Of a DNA stretch of 64,000 nt, positions 19,903-30,500 are shown piece after piece. The first letter of the stretch is position 1. Each line of letters opens with the position of its first letter. The translations under genes were made by a program, and so were the position numbers. The notes under the pieces are model-generated. The model was not told the origin of the DNA and did not search any database. It saw only the letters and a list, made by a program, of their open reading frames with translations. This DNA is from Celeribacter baekdonensis B30 (GTDB lineage Bacteria; Pseudomonadota; Alphaproteobacteria; Rhodobacterales; Rhodobacteraceae), in contig NZ_AMRK01000002.1 of NCBI RefSeq assembly GCF_000299875.1, forward strand, positions 124,001 to 188,000, read 5' to 3'.

Positions 19903-21066
19903 TTAGACGTGGAGCGCGTCCGACTCTGTCACACTCTCAAACGCGGGCAAACCTCCGCCCGCCCGTCCCGGCCCCTTCAACAGATCCAAATGATAAGGCC
20001 GGCTGTGCTTGCGCCCCGGCGACAAGAACAGTTTTGGTTTCTGTCTGATATGGCCCGAAATCTGCGCCAAAAGCGCGTGCCCCTCTCGCACAGACAAAAA
20101 CCGTCGGGCCGGAGTTTGCGCGCCTGACAGGCCCAAAACCCCCATCAGAGTTTCAGCCGCACCACTTTCAGGCGCGCCTTTTGGCGTGACAGATGCTGTA
20201 TCCATAACCTCGCAGGCCACTTGACCAAGATAAAGGCTTTCACACACCACGTCCTGACAGGAAATCAACTCATGACGCGTAAACAACAGATGTACATAGG
20301 TGATACTGTCCCGCGGTCGCAGCCGCACTTGGGTGCCGTCTACGAAGGAAACCGCTGGCAATAGCGCCTGAGAAACACCGTGTTTTTGCACCAGCTCGTC
20401 ACCCTGCACCAGCACCCGGTGATGTTGACTGACACAAAGCGGGCCAGAATTCCCAATCGCACCGGGTTCAAACACCACGGGCGCATGGCGCCCCCATCCG
20501 CGCACGTCGCGGGCCGCGACCCAACGCACCTCTTGCGGGCCATGATCATGGGTCAAAACCCAATCACCGGGGCGAATGTGCGCCACAGGCATCGGCCCGG
20601 ACGGGGTGTCGATCGGCATGGAGGCCTCGAAACACACAGCTTGATAGGTGGTGGCCGAATTTATATCGGTATTATAAAATTCAGGCGGTTGTCCGCCCAC
20701 GAAATGGTTGAAATACCATGTTTCAAGATCAAATTCGGGGGTCCAGACCACTTGGGTCAGATCGCCGTTGCTGTCATAGCCTTCAAACACCACGGCAAAT
20801 CCTTCGTCGCCGTCATAATTGATATAGTCGGATCGAACGACCGTCGCATTTTCGATGGTATCGCCACCCTGCCCTGAAAAGGTCAACGTATAAGTGTCGC
20901 CGGGGGAAAAGATGAACGGGCTGTCATCACCCGGTTGCGATTCGATGATCAGGCTATTGGTCGAGGTGGGCGGGTAGTCAAATTTCGAATGACCCGGCGA
21001 CGAATTCACGTTCGACCCGGTTGACGCCGCAAATTGGCTGTCGATTGCAGTGATGGTTATCGTCAT
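19903..21066 (-). CDS. Hint (hedgehog/intein) domain protein
   Basis: 387 residues. The first 140 form an unassigned, Asp/Gly/Ser-rich region. A Hint domain starts at Cys145 (VCFEASMPIDTPSGPMPV) and continues with HIRPGDWVLTHDHGPQEVRWV and SQHHRVLV, the pattern seen in many roseobacter Hint proteins that may self-cleave. No signal peptide is visible; such proteins are often thought to be exported by type I systems, but nothing here proves it. The role is unknown. It is convergent with the sRNA array. Confidence 0.85.
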   Translation of the reverse strand: MTITITAIDSQFAASTGSNVNSSPGHSKFDYPPTSTNSLIIESQPGDDSPFIFSPGDTYTLTFSGQGGDTIENATVVRSDYINYDGDEGFAVVFEGYDSNGDLTQVVWTPEFDLETWYFNHFVGGQPPEFYNTDINSATTYQAVCFEASMPIDTPSGPMPVAHIRPGDWVLTHDHGPQEVRWVAARDVRGWGRHAPVVFEPGAIGNSGPLCVSQHHRVLVQGDELVQKHGVSQALLPAVSFVDGTQVRLRPRDSITYVHLLFTRHELISCQDVVCESLYLGQVACEVMDTASVTPKGAPESGAAETLMGVLGLSGAQTPARRFLSVREGHALLAQISGHIRQKPKLFLSPGRKHSRPYHLDLLKGPGRAGGGLPAFESVTESDALHV

Positions 21067-21167
21067 CGTCCTGTCACCCGCTGTGGATGACAGAACGCTA
21101 AGTCAGCACGGTTAAAATCCAGATAATTCTAACGCATATCGCGGCCAATGCGGTTCAAAATGGCGGT

Positions 21168-23675
21168 TCAAAATGGCACATCAGAGGCCTTTTCAGCGGG
21201 CAAGACAAAGCCCGCCACCAGCTTTTTCAAACCGGAATGATCGAACTCAATGGCAAGCTTGTCGCCCTCGATCTCCATCACCTCGCCATAGCCGAATTTT
21301 TTGTGGAACACCCGGTCGCCAATGGCAAAGGCAACAACGGCTTTTGCATCGATCACGGTGGGATGTTTGCCGATGGATTGCGCCACGCCGCGTTGTCCGG
21401 CTTTGGCCTGCTGGCCGCGGCTCTGCATCCGTCGCCAGCCGGGGGACTCATAGGCATCGGCATTGGACACGCGATCATGAAAGGAGGCACGCGGCAGGTC
21501 ATCGTCCCGATGTCCGCCCATCGAGCCAAAGCCGCCCGGCGTGTTTGACAGCCCCGAAGGCGTCATGACGTCCACATGATCGACCGGCAATTCGTCGATA
21601 AACCGCGAGGCCAGTTGCGATTGCCATTGGCCATAAACGCGCCGGTTGGCGGCAAAGGTGATGGTGCAAAGTTCCTCGGCGCGGGTGATGCCGACATAGG
21701 CCAGACGGCGCTCTTCTTCGAGCCCCTTGAGGCCGCTTTCATCCATCGAACGCTGTGATGGGAAAAGCCCTTCTTCCCACCCTGGCAGGAACACGACAGG
21801 AAACTCAAGCCCCTTGGCCCCGTGCAGGGTCATGATGGTGACTTTCTCGCCATCCTTGCCGCTATCATTGTCCATGATCAGAGCGACGTGTTCCAAGAAC
21901 CCGGCGAGATTATCAAATTGCTCCAAGGCCTTGACGAGTTCCTTGAGGTTCTCAAGCCGCCCCGGCGCCTCCGGCGTTTTGTCGTTTTGCCACATGGCGG
22001 TGTAGCCGGATTCATCCAAGATCATTTCGGCCAGTTCAATGTGGCTGATCTCGGCGGGTTCATAACTCACGTCCTCCACCACCGCGTCCTCATCGGCCAC
22101 GCCGGGGTAACGGATTTGTTGCGCGCAAAGCCCGGACCAGCGGTCGAGATCGGCCAAAAGCCCCGCGACACCAGACTTGGCTTTGCCCTTGAGCAGCCCA
22201 TCGGCGATGGCGATTCGCGCGCCTTCGACAAGGTTCACACCATTCGAGCGCGCCGCGATTTGGATGTCCTGCAAAGCCTTATCGCCCACCCCACGTTTGG
22301 GCGTGTTGATGATGCGCTCAAAGGCCAGATCGTCCTCGGGCGAAATCACCACGCGGAAATAGGCCATCGCATCGCGGATCTCCATCCGCTCATAGAATCG
22401 CGGCCCACCAATGACCCGGTACGGCAGACCGATGGACAAAAACCGATCCTCAAAGGCGCGCATTTGATGCGAGGCACGCACGAGGATGGCCATCTCGTCG
22501 AGGGAGAATTGCCGCAACCGGGAGCGCGAGCCGCCATGCATCGCCTCGATCTCTTCCCCGACCCAGCGCGCCTCTTCTTCGCCGTCCCAATGGCCGATAA
22601 GGCGCACCTTTTCGCCCTCGGTCTCGGCGGTCCAAAGCTCTTTGCCAAGGCGGTCCCGATTGCCCGCGATCACCGACGAGGCGGCGGCCAGAATATGCGG
22701 CGTGGAGCGGTAGTTTTGTTCCAGACGCACGACTTTGGCGCCGGGAAAATCCTTTTCAAACCGAAGGATATTGCCCACTTCGGCCCCGCGCCAGCCATAG
22801 ATCGACTGATCGTCATCGCCAACGCAACAGATGTTTTTATGTCCGCCCGCCAAAAGCCGCAGCCACAGATATTGCGCGATGTTGGTATCTTGGTACTCGT
22901 CCACGAGGATGTATTTGAACCAACGCTGATATTGCTCCAACAGATCCGGGTGGCTTTGGAAAATCGTCACCATATGCAGGAGGAGATCGCCGAAATCCAC
23001 CGCATTGAGGGTTTGAAGGCGCTCTTGGTATTGGGCGTATAATTTCGGACCGCGATCATTAAACGCCGCCGCTTCCGACCCCGGCAGGGTCTTCGGCGTC
23101 AGCGCGCGGTTTTTCCATCCGTCGATGATTCCGGCCAACTGCCGTGCGGGCCAGCGCTTTTCGTCCATGCCCGACGCAACGATCAGTTGCTTCATCAAAC
23201 GGACCTGATCATCCGTGTCCAAAATCGTAAAATTCGATTTCAACCCAACCAGTTCGGCATGACGGCGCAGCAGTTTGACACAGACCGAGTGGAAGGTGCC
23301 AAGCCATGGCATCCCCTCAATCGTGTGGCCCATCAACCCGGCCACGCGCTCTTTCATCTCGCGCGCCGCCTTGTTGGTAAAGGTCACAGCCAAGATTTCG
23401 TTCGGACGGGCGCGGCCGGTGTTCAAAAGATGCGCGATGCGGGCGGTCAGCGCCTTGGTCTTGCCGGTGCCCGCGCCCGCGAGCATCAGGACGGGACCGT
23501 CCAAGGCCTCAACAGCGGCCCGTTGGGCGGGGTTGAGACCGTCCAGATAATCCATGGGACGCGCACCCATGGCCCCCTGCATCGCCAGTTGCGACAGGGA
23601 TTGACCCGAGGACGGGCCAGCGGCGGGGCGGGTGACGGCCGCCTCGAAGGCGTCATCTTCATTGAAACTGCTCAT
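21168..23675 (-). CDS. UvrD/PcrA-type superfamily 1 DNA helicase
   Basis: A 3'-5' DNA helicase of nucleotide excision and mismatch repair. With the start at MSSFNEDD (23675) it has 835 residues. Visible motifs: AGAGTGKT (66-73), TFTNKAAREM, GTFHSVC, LVDEYQDTN, GDDDQSIYGWRGA, EQNYRST, VTIMTLHGAKGLEFP and RRLAYVGITRAEE. The C-terminus has a Tudor-like segment (GDRVFHKKFGYGEVMEIEGDKL), as in UvrD and PcrA. An ATG at 23681 is also possible. A 13-bp tandem duplication (21151-21176) overlaps the stop codon. Confidence 0.95.
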   Translation of the reverse strand: MSSFNEDDAFEAAVTRPAAGPSSGQSLSQLAMQGAMGARPMDYLDGLNPAQRAAVEALDGPVLMLAGAGTGKTKALTARIAHLLNTGRARPNEILAVTFTNKAAREMKERVAGLMGHTIEGMPWLGTFHSVCVKLLRRHAELVGLKSNFTILDTDDQVRLMKQLIVASGMDEKRWPARQLAGIIDGWKNRALTPKTLPGSEAAAFNDRGPKLYAQYQERLQTLNAVDFGDLLLHMVTIFQSHPDLLEQYQRWFKYILVDEYQDTNIAQYLWLRLLAGGHKNICCVGDDDQSIYGWRGAEVGNILRFEKDFPGAKVVRLEQNYRSTPHILAAASSVIAGNRDRLGKELWTAETEGEKVRLIGHWDGEEEARWVGEEIEAMHGGSRSRLRQFSLDEMAILVRASHQMRAFEDRFLSIGLPYRVIGGPRFYERMEIRDAMAYFRVVISPEDDLAFERIINTPKRGVGDKALQDIQIAARSNGVNLVEGARIAIADGLLKGKAKSGVAGLLADLDRWSGLCAQQIRYPGVADEDAVVEDVSYEPAEISHIELAEMILDESGYTAMWQNDKTPEAPGRLENLKELVKALEQFDNLAGFLEHVALIMDNDSGKDGEKVTIMTLHGAKGLEFPVVFLPGWEEGLFPSQRSMDESGLKGLEEERRLAYVGITRAEELCTITFAANRRVYGQWQSQLASRFIDELPVDHVDVMTPSGLSNTPGGFGSMGGHRDDDLPRASFHDRVSNADAYESPGWRRMQSRGQQAKAGQRGVAQSIGKHPTVIDAKAVVAFAIGDRVFHKKFGYGEVMEIEGDKLAIEFDHSGLKKLVAGFVLPAEKASDVPF

Positions 23676-23846
23676 GCGCATGAGGATACAGAAGAGCCGC
23701 GCCAAGGAAAAGCACGTTCTTTATATGTTCTCATCACAACGGACATCTTTCCAGCGCGCCCCACCGTAGTATCCCCATAACACCCACGCCCGCCCGCTCT
23801 GACCTAGGCTGATCGCACGACATTGACAGTCACGGGAGGAGAGACG

Positions 23847-24404
23847 ATGGCCAAAATTCTCATGATCACAGGGGATTTCACCGAAGACTACGAAACCATG
23901 GTGCCGTTCCAGTGCCTTTTGGCCTGCGGACATACGGTGGACGCAGTATGCCCCGGCAAAGCCGCCGGAGAGACGGTGAAAACCGCAATCCACGACTTTG
24001 AGGGCGATCAGACCTATACGGAAAAGCCCGGTCACAACTTTGCGCTGACCGCAACCTATGCGGAGATTAACGCGTCCGATTACGATGCTTTGGTCATTCC
24101 GGGCGGACGGGCGCCGGAGTATTTGCGCCTTGATGCCTCGGTGCTGGACATGATCCGGCATTTCTTTGAGGCCAACAAACCCGTGGCCTCAATCTGTCAT
24201 GGCGCACAGCTTTTGGCCGCGGCCGGTGTGTTGAAAGATCGGACCTGTTCCGCCTATCCCGCCTGTTCCTTTGAGGTCACAGCCGCCGGGGGCACCTATG
24301 CCGACATCGCGGTGAGCGCCGCCGTCACCGACGGCAATCTGGTCACCGCGCCCGCGTGGCCCGCCCATCCTGACTGGCTCGCGCAGTTTATGAAATTGCT
24401 GTAA
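23847..24404 (+). CDS. DJ-1/PfpI family protein
   Basis: 185 residues with the class I glutamine-amidotransferase-like fold of the DJ-1/PfpI family. The nucleophile elbow is SICHGAQLL, with its Cys at about 118, and the conserved acidic residue is in the early [10 protein letters not shown] region. Relatives include deglycases, proteases and chaperones; the exact activity is not readable. GGGAGGAG before the ATG fixes the start at 23847. It is followed by the RHH gene on the same strand, with a G/C-rich dyad (GATCGGCGG / CCGCCGATC) between them. Confidence 0.88.
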   Translation: MAKILMITGDFTEDYETMVPFQCLLACGHTVDAVCPGKAAGETVKTAIHDFEGDQTYTEKPGHNFALTATYAEINASDYDALVIPGGRAPEYLRLDASVLDMIRHFFEANKPVASICHGAQLLAAAGVLKDRTCSAYPACSFEVTAAGGTYADIAVSAAVTDGNLVTAPAWPAHPDWLAQFMKLL

Positions 24405-24482
24405 GATCGAGGGATCGGCGGGGGCCTGTGTGTCGCCGCCGATCAGCACGCGAGCATCACCAAACAGGAGGGAGGACCTGAG

Positions 24483-24881
24483 ATGTGTGAACTTTTCATT
24501 GGCGCGGACCCAATGCTTTGGCAAAGCCGGACCCGGAGCCTGCGCATTGATGGGGTGGCGACCTCCATTCGGATCGAGACGCATTTTTGGGAAACCCTCG
24601 AAGAGATCGGCGCACGCGATGGTCTCTCGCTGGCACAGTTGATCACCAAACTGTGGCATGAGGCGATGGATGCCGATCACGATTTGGGCAATTTCACCTC
24701 GTTTTTGCGCGTGTGTTGTTCCCGCTACCATGCGTTGATCGCACTGGGCGAAATTTCGTCTGATCTCAGCCGACCGATCGCCGCCAGCCCGGCGCGGGCG
24801 ATCTTGGCCCGCGAAGCCGCGCGACGTGCGATGTCGGGCATCACGCCCGCCCCGCTGACCCGGCCCGAGAAAATCAACTAA
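24483..24881 (+). CDS. Ribbon-helix-helix domain protein
   Basis: 132 residues. The segment RSLRIDGVATSIRIETHFWETLEEIGARDGLSLAQLITKLW (about 18-58) fits the RHH_4 type of ribbon-helix-helix DNA-binding domain common in alphaproteobacteria. A strong GGAGGGAGGA ribosome site precedes the ATG. It is probably a small transcriptional regulator of unknown target. Its stop overlaps the stop of the convergent MarR gene by four bases. Confidence 0.75.
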   Translation: MCELFIGADPMLWQSRTRSLRIDGVATSIRIETHFWETLEEIGARDGLSLAQLITKLWHEAMDADHDLGNFTSFLRVCCSRYHALIALGEISSDLSRPIAASPARAILAREAARRAMSGITPAPLTRPEKIN

Positions 24882-25498
24882 ACTTTGGGTTTAACCGCAT
24901 CCTGCGTGGGCTCTTGTCCGCCGGACACAACCCCCACAAGGCCCGAGACATAGCGCGCAAACAGGCGCGAAAACGTGGCGATGTCTTCGCCCTCCCACCC
25001 CTCGAACACCTCGGAGAGAATGCGCCATTTCGACAGGGTGAATTCGCCCAAAAATGTGCGCGACTTCGGTGTGACCGCCAAAACCGAGCGCCGCGCGTCT
25101 TCTTGCGCCGCACGGCGTTCGACAAACCCGCGAGACACCAGTTCGGACACAATCCGAGAAGCGCGAGACGGGTCCACGGCCATCACTTCGGCGACCATGC
25201 CGATGGTCGGCTGAACCGGCTCGGTGCGACCGATGCCGGCGGACAATTGCGCAATGGACAACAGTCCCTGAAGCAGCGCCGGCTCCAATGTCTCGGTCAC
25301 GCCCTCCAACACCTTGCCCTTGAATTCGCCCTTCTCGGCCATGCGTCGCCATTGAAACAACGCCATATCCAATTGCAAAAGCGCCTCAGAGGCATCGGGA
25401 CTAAACCCTTTGTCTTCAAGGAATTGTGGGATGCCCGCATGGATGCGGGGATCAAAGGAGCGGGGTTTGGATGTATCTGTCATGGCATTCTCGGTCAT
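24878..25498 (-). CDS. MarR-family transcriptional regulator
   Basis: About 206 residues with a winged-helix MarR core: PTIGMVAEVMAVDPSRASRIVSELVSRGFVERRAAQEDARRSVLAVTPKS across about 96-150. A longer N-terminal helix region comes first. Starts at 25498 and 25483 are both possible; neither has a strong ribosome site. It is divergent from a DHA2 efflux pump and shares a palindromic intergenic site, so it most likely represses both genes until a ligand binds. Confidence 0.88.
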   Translation of the reverse strand: MTENAMTDTSKPRSFDPRIHAGIPQFLEDKGFSPDASEALLQLDMALFQWRRMAEKGEFKGKVLEGVTETLEPALLQGLLSIAQLSAGIGRTEPVQPTIGMVAEVMAVDPSRASRIVSELVSRGFVERRAAQEDARRSVLAVTPKSRTFLGEFTLSKWRILSEVFEGWEGEDIATFSRLFARYVSGLVGVVSGGQEPTQDAVKPKV

Positions 25499-25549
25499 GC
25501 GGCGTGGAATTGCACTTTTATGTGCGCATGTCAACTATGTGATAGTCGC

Positions 25550-25574
25550 ATTTATGTGATGTTGACACATAAAT
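25550..25574. promoter_or_regulatory. Palindromic operator between marR-type gene and efflux gene
   Basis: ATTTATGTG, a 7-bp spacer, then CACATAAAT: a perfect 9-bp inverted repeat. A related half-site TTTTATGTG lies at about 25517. A TTGACA (25562-25567) overlaps the dyad, so binding would block a promoter for the efflux gene. Typical of MarR autoregulation. Confidence 0.65.
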
Positions 25575-25649
25575 GAATCCGCACTACCTCTCTGCCAAAA
25601 GCCCAGCCCCACCCGAGTCGCGGAGGGCGACGGGTCAAAAGGAGTTCCC

Positions 25650-27188
25650 ATGTCGCAATCGCACATGTCGCAATCGCACACCCCGCCCCTCACAGAACCC
25701 GCCTCCAATACGGCGGATGAACACAGCTCTGTCCGCCTTGTCATTGCCTCCGTGGCGGTGCTGTTGTTGCTGGCAGCACTTGATCAAACCATCGTCTCAA
25801 CCGCGCTTCCCACCATTGTTGCCGACCTTGGCGGCCTCGATCACCTCTCTTGGGTGGTCACTGCCTATATCCTCGCCTCCACCATCGTCGCGCCGCTTTA
25901 TGGCAAACTTGGCGACCTTTATGGTCGGCGTAACATGGTCTTTGTCTCGGTGTCGCTCTTTCTCACCGGCTCGGTGCTCTGTGGCCTGTCCGGCTCCATG
26001 GGCTTTTTGATCGGTGCCCGCGCGATACAAGGCCTGGGGGGCGGCGGTCTTTTCGTGCTCGCCCTCTCGATCATTGGCGATGTGATCCCGCCAAAAGAAC
26101 GCGGCAAAATCCAAGGCGTCTTTGCCGGCGTCTTCGGCATTTCCTCCGTCGCCGGTCCGCTGTTGGGCGGCTGGTTTGTCGATGCGCTCTCCTGGCACTG
26201 GATTTTCTTCATCAACCTGCCCTTCGGCCTTTTGGCGCTCGCAGGCTTTGTCTTTGGCTTCAAAGCCCACCCCGACCGCGTCAGCCATAAAATCGACTAT
26301 GCGGGGGCTGCGGCTTTGACCTTGGCTCTGTCCTCCATCGTCTTGCTCACCGCACTGGGCGGCAAGGAATTTGATCTGACCGGCCCGTTTGGCCTGAGCT
26401 TGATGGCTCTGTTTGTCTTCTCCGTGCTCGGTTTTATTGCCATCGAACGGCAAGCCGAAGAACCGATTTTGCCATTGCAACTGTTCTCGATGAACACCTT
26501 TGCCGTGACCTCAGCGATCTCATTCGTCTCCGGCGCACTGATGTTTGGGGCTTTGACGTTCATCCCCGTCTTTTTGCAAATGGCACAAGGGGCGACCGCC
26601 ACAAGCTCCGGTCTGCAACTGATCCCGATGACCTTTGGCATCCTTTCGGCCTCAACAATTGCGGGCCAGTATATGGGCCGCACCGGGCGCTACCGCATCC
26701 TGCCGCTGATCGGTCTGAGCCTCACCACCGTGGCGCTTTTGATCCTGACCCGGCTGTCTCCGACCCTGCCCGCCCCCGTGTTATGGGCGGCGCTGGTCGG
26801 GCTTGGCGCGGGCATGGGCTGCATCTTCCCGGTGGTCACCACCGCGGTGCAAAACGCCGTGCCGCGCCAACAAATCGGTACGGCCACCGCCGCCGGGTTG
26901 ATGTTTCGCCAAGTCGGGGCCTCGATTGCTGTGGCCCTGTTTGGGGCGCTCTTTGCCACGCGGATGGCGCACCTGATGGGCGGGGCGCCTGTGGAAGGCC
27001 TAGCCAATGTCGCCGAGCTGGGGCCGCAGGTGCTCGCAGGCCTTTCCGTTGAGGCCCGGGAACTGGTGGCCGATACGGTTTCGGTGGCGCTGCACCCAGT
27101 CTATTGGATCGCCGCCGGGGTCTCCGCAGGTGGCTTGCTCATCGCCTTTTTGCTAAAAGAAATCCCCCTGACCTCGCGCCAAAGCTAG
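25650..27188 (+). CDS. DHA2-family MFS multidrug efflux transporter
   Basis: 512 residues with about fourteen hydrophobic helices, the drug:H+ antiporter 2 (EmrB/QacA) type. Marks: [19 protein letters not shown] in helix 1 (motif D1), [12 protein letters not shown] (motif A) and [12 protein letters not shown] (motif B). AAGGAG lies five bases before the ATG. The first ten residues are a duplicated MSQSH, from a 15-bp tandem repeat at the start. It is divergent from the MarR-type regulator that probably controls it. Confidence 0.93.
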   Translation: MSQSHMSQSHTPPLTEPASNTADEHSSVRLVIASVAVLLLLAALDQTIVSTALPTIVADLGGLDHLSWVVTAYILASTIVAPLYGKLGDLYGRRNMVFVSVSLFLTGSVLCGLSGSMGFLIGARAIQGLGGGGLFVLALSIIGDVIPPKERGKIQGVFAGVFGISSVAGPLLGGWFVDALSWHWIFFINLPFGLLALAGFVFGFKAHPDRVSHKIDYAGAAALTLALSSIVLLTALGGKEFDLTGPFGLSLMALFVFSVLGFIAIERQAEEPILPLQLFSMNTFAVTSAISFVSGALMFGALTFIPVFLQMAQGATATSSGLQLIPMTFGILSASTIAGQYMGRTGRYRILPLIGLSLTTVALLILTRLSPTLPAPVLWAALVGLGAGMGCIFPVVTTAVQNAVPRQQIGTATAAGLMFRQVGASIAVALFGALFATRMAHLMGGAPVEGLANVAELGPQVLAGLSVEARELVADTVSVALHPVYWIAAGVSAGGLLIAFLLKEIPLTSRQS

Positions 27189-27225
27189 GCGCGAAGACGG
27201 GGTCGCAGACCGAACCTAAACCCTA

Positions 27226-27273
27226 GCCCCAAAGGGGGAATTTTTCATCTCTTTGGGGCAGCGATTCCCCCTT
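27226..27273 (+). terminator. Interleaved inverted repeats after the efflux gene
   Basis: GCCCCAAAG (27226-27234) pairs with CTTTGGGGC (27251-27259), and AAGGGGGAAT (27232-27241) pairs with ATTCCCCCTT (27264-27273). The arms share three bases, so the two hairpins compete. The first may end the efflux transcript, although no T-run follows either stem directly. Confidence 0.45.
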
Positions 27274-27274
27274 C

Positions 27275-27374
27275 TTTGCCCTGCAAAATCTGATCAAATG
27301 GCAGGTTTGCAAAATACGGCACCTTCGCAGACCTTATTTGCTAATGAGCTGAATATATTTTGCTAACCTGCAAA
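27275..27374. promoter_or_regulatory. TTTGC/GCAAA dyads upstream of pyruvate carboxylase
   Basis: Three dyads built on TTTGC and GCAAA: 27275-27287 (3-bp spacer), 27306-27313 (TTTGCAAA, fused) and 27359-27374 (6-bp spacer). There is an extra TTTGCTAA at 27337. TTTGCAAA-type sites are known for the ScfR/PccR acyl-CoA-responsive regulators of Rhodobacteraceae, so control of pyc by such a factor is plausible. Confidence 0.4.
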
Positions 27375-27528
27375 TTATCATACCGGCACATCCAGTTACG
27401 GCACCTTTGTGCAGCTTTTGAACACCTGTTTCCAATGCCTCGGCGACCATCCGTTGTTTTGGGGATTTACTGCACTGCAGAAATCCCTAACCTGATGAAA
27501 ATTTCAGCGTCACAGGGGAGACTGCGAG

Positions 27529-30500
27529 ATGGCGAACTTCAAAAAAGTCCTGATAGCCAACCGGGGGGAGATCGCGATCCGCGTCATGCGCGCCGCCAAT
27601 GAAATGGGCAAACGCACGGTCGCCATCTACGCCGAAGAGGACAAGTTGTCGCTGCACCGGTTCAAGGCCGACGAGGCCTATAAAATCGGTGAAGGCATGG
27701 GGCCTGTTGCCGCCTATCTCTCCATCGAGGAAATCATCCGCGTCGCCAAATTGTCTGGCGCGGATGCGATCCACCCCGGCTATGGCCTCTTGTCCGAAAA
27801 CCCCGATTTCGTCGATGCCTGTACCGAAGCGGGGATCACCTTCATCGGCCCCAAAGCCAAAACCATGCGCCAATTGGGCGACAAGGCCAGCGCGCGCAAA
27901 GTCGCGATCAAGGCAGGCGTGCCGGTGATCCCGGCAACGGATGTGTTGGGCGACGATTGGGACGCGATCCGCAAAGAGGCGACCGAGATCGGCTTTCCCT
28001 TGATGCTCAAGGCCTCTTGGGGCGGCGGCGGGCGCGGCATGCGTCCGATCATGAACGCCGAAGAGCTTGAAGAAAAAGTAAAAGAGGGTCGCCGCGAGGC
28101 CGTATCGGCCTTTGGCAATGGCGAAGGTTATCTGGAAAAGATGATCATCCGGGCGCGCCACGTCGAGGTGCAAATACTGGGCGACAGCCAAGGCAACATT
28201 TATCACCTCTATGAGCGCGATTGTTCGGTCCAGCGCCGCAACCAAAAGGTCGTCGAACGCGCCCCCGCCCCCTACCTCTCTGAGACCCAGCGCGAAGAGA
28301 TTTGTAACCTCGGCAAACGCATCTGTGAGCATGTGAATTACGAATGCGCCGGCACGGTCGAATTCCTGATGGATATGGACACGGGCAAATTCTATTTCAT
28401 CGAGGTCAACCCGCGCGTGCAGGTCGAACACACGGTGACCGAAGAGGTCACGGGCATCGACATCGTGCGGGCACAGATTCTGATTGCCGAGGGCAAATCC
28501 TTGGTCGAGGCCACGGGTGTGGCGTCGCAATATGACGTGAAACTCGACGGTCACGCGCTGCAATGCCGGGTCACGACCGAAGACCCAACGAACAATTTCA
28601 TCCCCGATTATGGCCGCATCACCACCTACCGCTCGGCCACCGGCATGGGCATCCGTCTGGATGGCGGCACGGCCTATTCCGGCGCGGTGATCACCCGCTA
28701 TTACGACAGTTTGCTCACCAAAGTGACCGCTTGGGCGCCCACACCCGAAGCGGCGATTGCGCGGATGGACCGGGCGCTGCGCGAATTCCGTATTCGCGGC
28801 GTCTCCACCAACATCGCCTTTGTTGAAAACCTGCTGAAACACCCGATTTTTCTCGGCAATGAATATACCACCAAGTTTATTGACGAGACGCCCTCGCTGT
28901 TTGATTTCAAACCGCGCCGCGACCGGGCCACGAAAATCCTGACCTATCTTTCGGAGATCACGGTCAACGGCCACCCCGAAACCCTGGGCCGGGCCAAACC
29001 CGCAGCCGATGCGCGCCAGCCAGTGATCCCGGCCCTGCGGGTGGAAACGCCCGTGCCCGGCACGCGGCAGCTTTTGGACGAAAAAGGCCCGCAAGCGGTG
29101 GCCGATTGGATGTTGGCGCAACCGCAGCTTTTGATCACCGACACCACCATGCGCGATGGCCACCAATCGCTGCTGGCCACCCGGATGCGCTCGATCGACA
29201 TGATCAACGCCGCCCCCGCCTATGCCGCCAATCTGCCGGGCCTGTTTTCGGTCGAATGTTGGGGCGGCGCGACCTTTGATGTGGCCTACCGGTTCTTGCA
29301 GGAATGCCCGTGGCAGCGCCTGCGCGACATTCGCGAAAAGATGCCGAACCTGATGACGCAAATGCTTTTGCGCGCCTCAAACGGCGTTGGCTACACCAAC
29401 TATCCCGACAACGTGGTGCAGTCCTTCGTCAAACAAGCGGCCGAAACCGGCGTCGATGTGTTCCGTGTGTTCGACAGTCTCAACTGGGTCGAAAACATGC
29501 GCGTGGCGATGGATGCGGTGATCGAGTCTGGCAAGGTCTGCGAAGGCACGATCTGTTACACGGGTGATTTGTTCGATCCCGCGCGGGCCAAATACGACCT
29601 GAAATACTATGTCCAGATGGGCAAGGATTTGAAGGCCGCGGGGGCGCATGTGTTGGGTCTCAAAGACATGGCGGGCCTGTTGAAACCGGCACAGGCGCGG
29701 GTTCTGGTCAAGGCGCTGAAAGAAGAAGTCGGCCTGCCGATCCACTTCCATACCCACGACACCTCGGGGGCAGCCGCCGCGACCATTTTGGCCGCAGCCG
29801 ACGCAGGCGTCGATGCGATTGACGCCGCAATGGACGCCTTCTCGGGCGGCACGTCGCAGGCGTGTTTGGGCTCCATCGTTGAGGCCACACGGTTCACCGA
29901 GCGTGACACCGGACTTGATATTTCCGCCATCCGCGAACTGTCCAACTATTGGGAAGCGGTGCGCGGCCAATATGCGGCGTTTGAAAGCGGCCTCAAAGCC
30001 CCCGCTTCCGAGGTCTATCTACACGAAATGCCCGGCGGTCAGTTCACCAACCTCAAAGCTCAGGCCCGCTCGCTGGGTTTGGAGGAAAAATGGCATGAGG
30101 TCGCCCAGGCCTACGCCGATGTGAACATGATGTTCGGAGACATCGTCAAGGTCACGCCCTCCTCGAAAGTGGTCGGTGACATGGCGTTGATGATGGTCTC
30201 CCAAGGCCTGACACGTGCCCAGGTCGAGGACCCGAAACACGACGTGGCCTTCCCGGAGTCGGTGATCGACATGATGCGGGGCAACCTCGGTCAGCCGCCG
30301 AAAGGCTTTCCCGACGCGATCCTCAAAAAGGTTCTGGGCAAAGAGAAACCCAACCTTGAACGCCCCGGCAAACACCTGCCGCCGGTGGATATCGAGGCGA
30401 CGCGCGCAGAGCTGGCCGCTAAATTTGAGGACTGCGTGATTGATGACGAAGATCTCAACGGCTACCTGATGTATCCGAAAGTCTTCACCGATTACATGGA

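Noticed and set aside
27487-29361. Long open frame (624 codons) on the minus strand opposite pyruvate carboxylase.
   Set aside because: It is a frame shadow of a strongly coding G/C-rich gene, His/Gly/Arg-rich and without family similarity.
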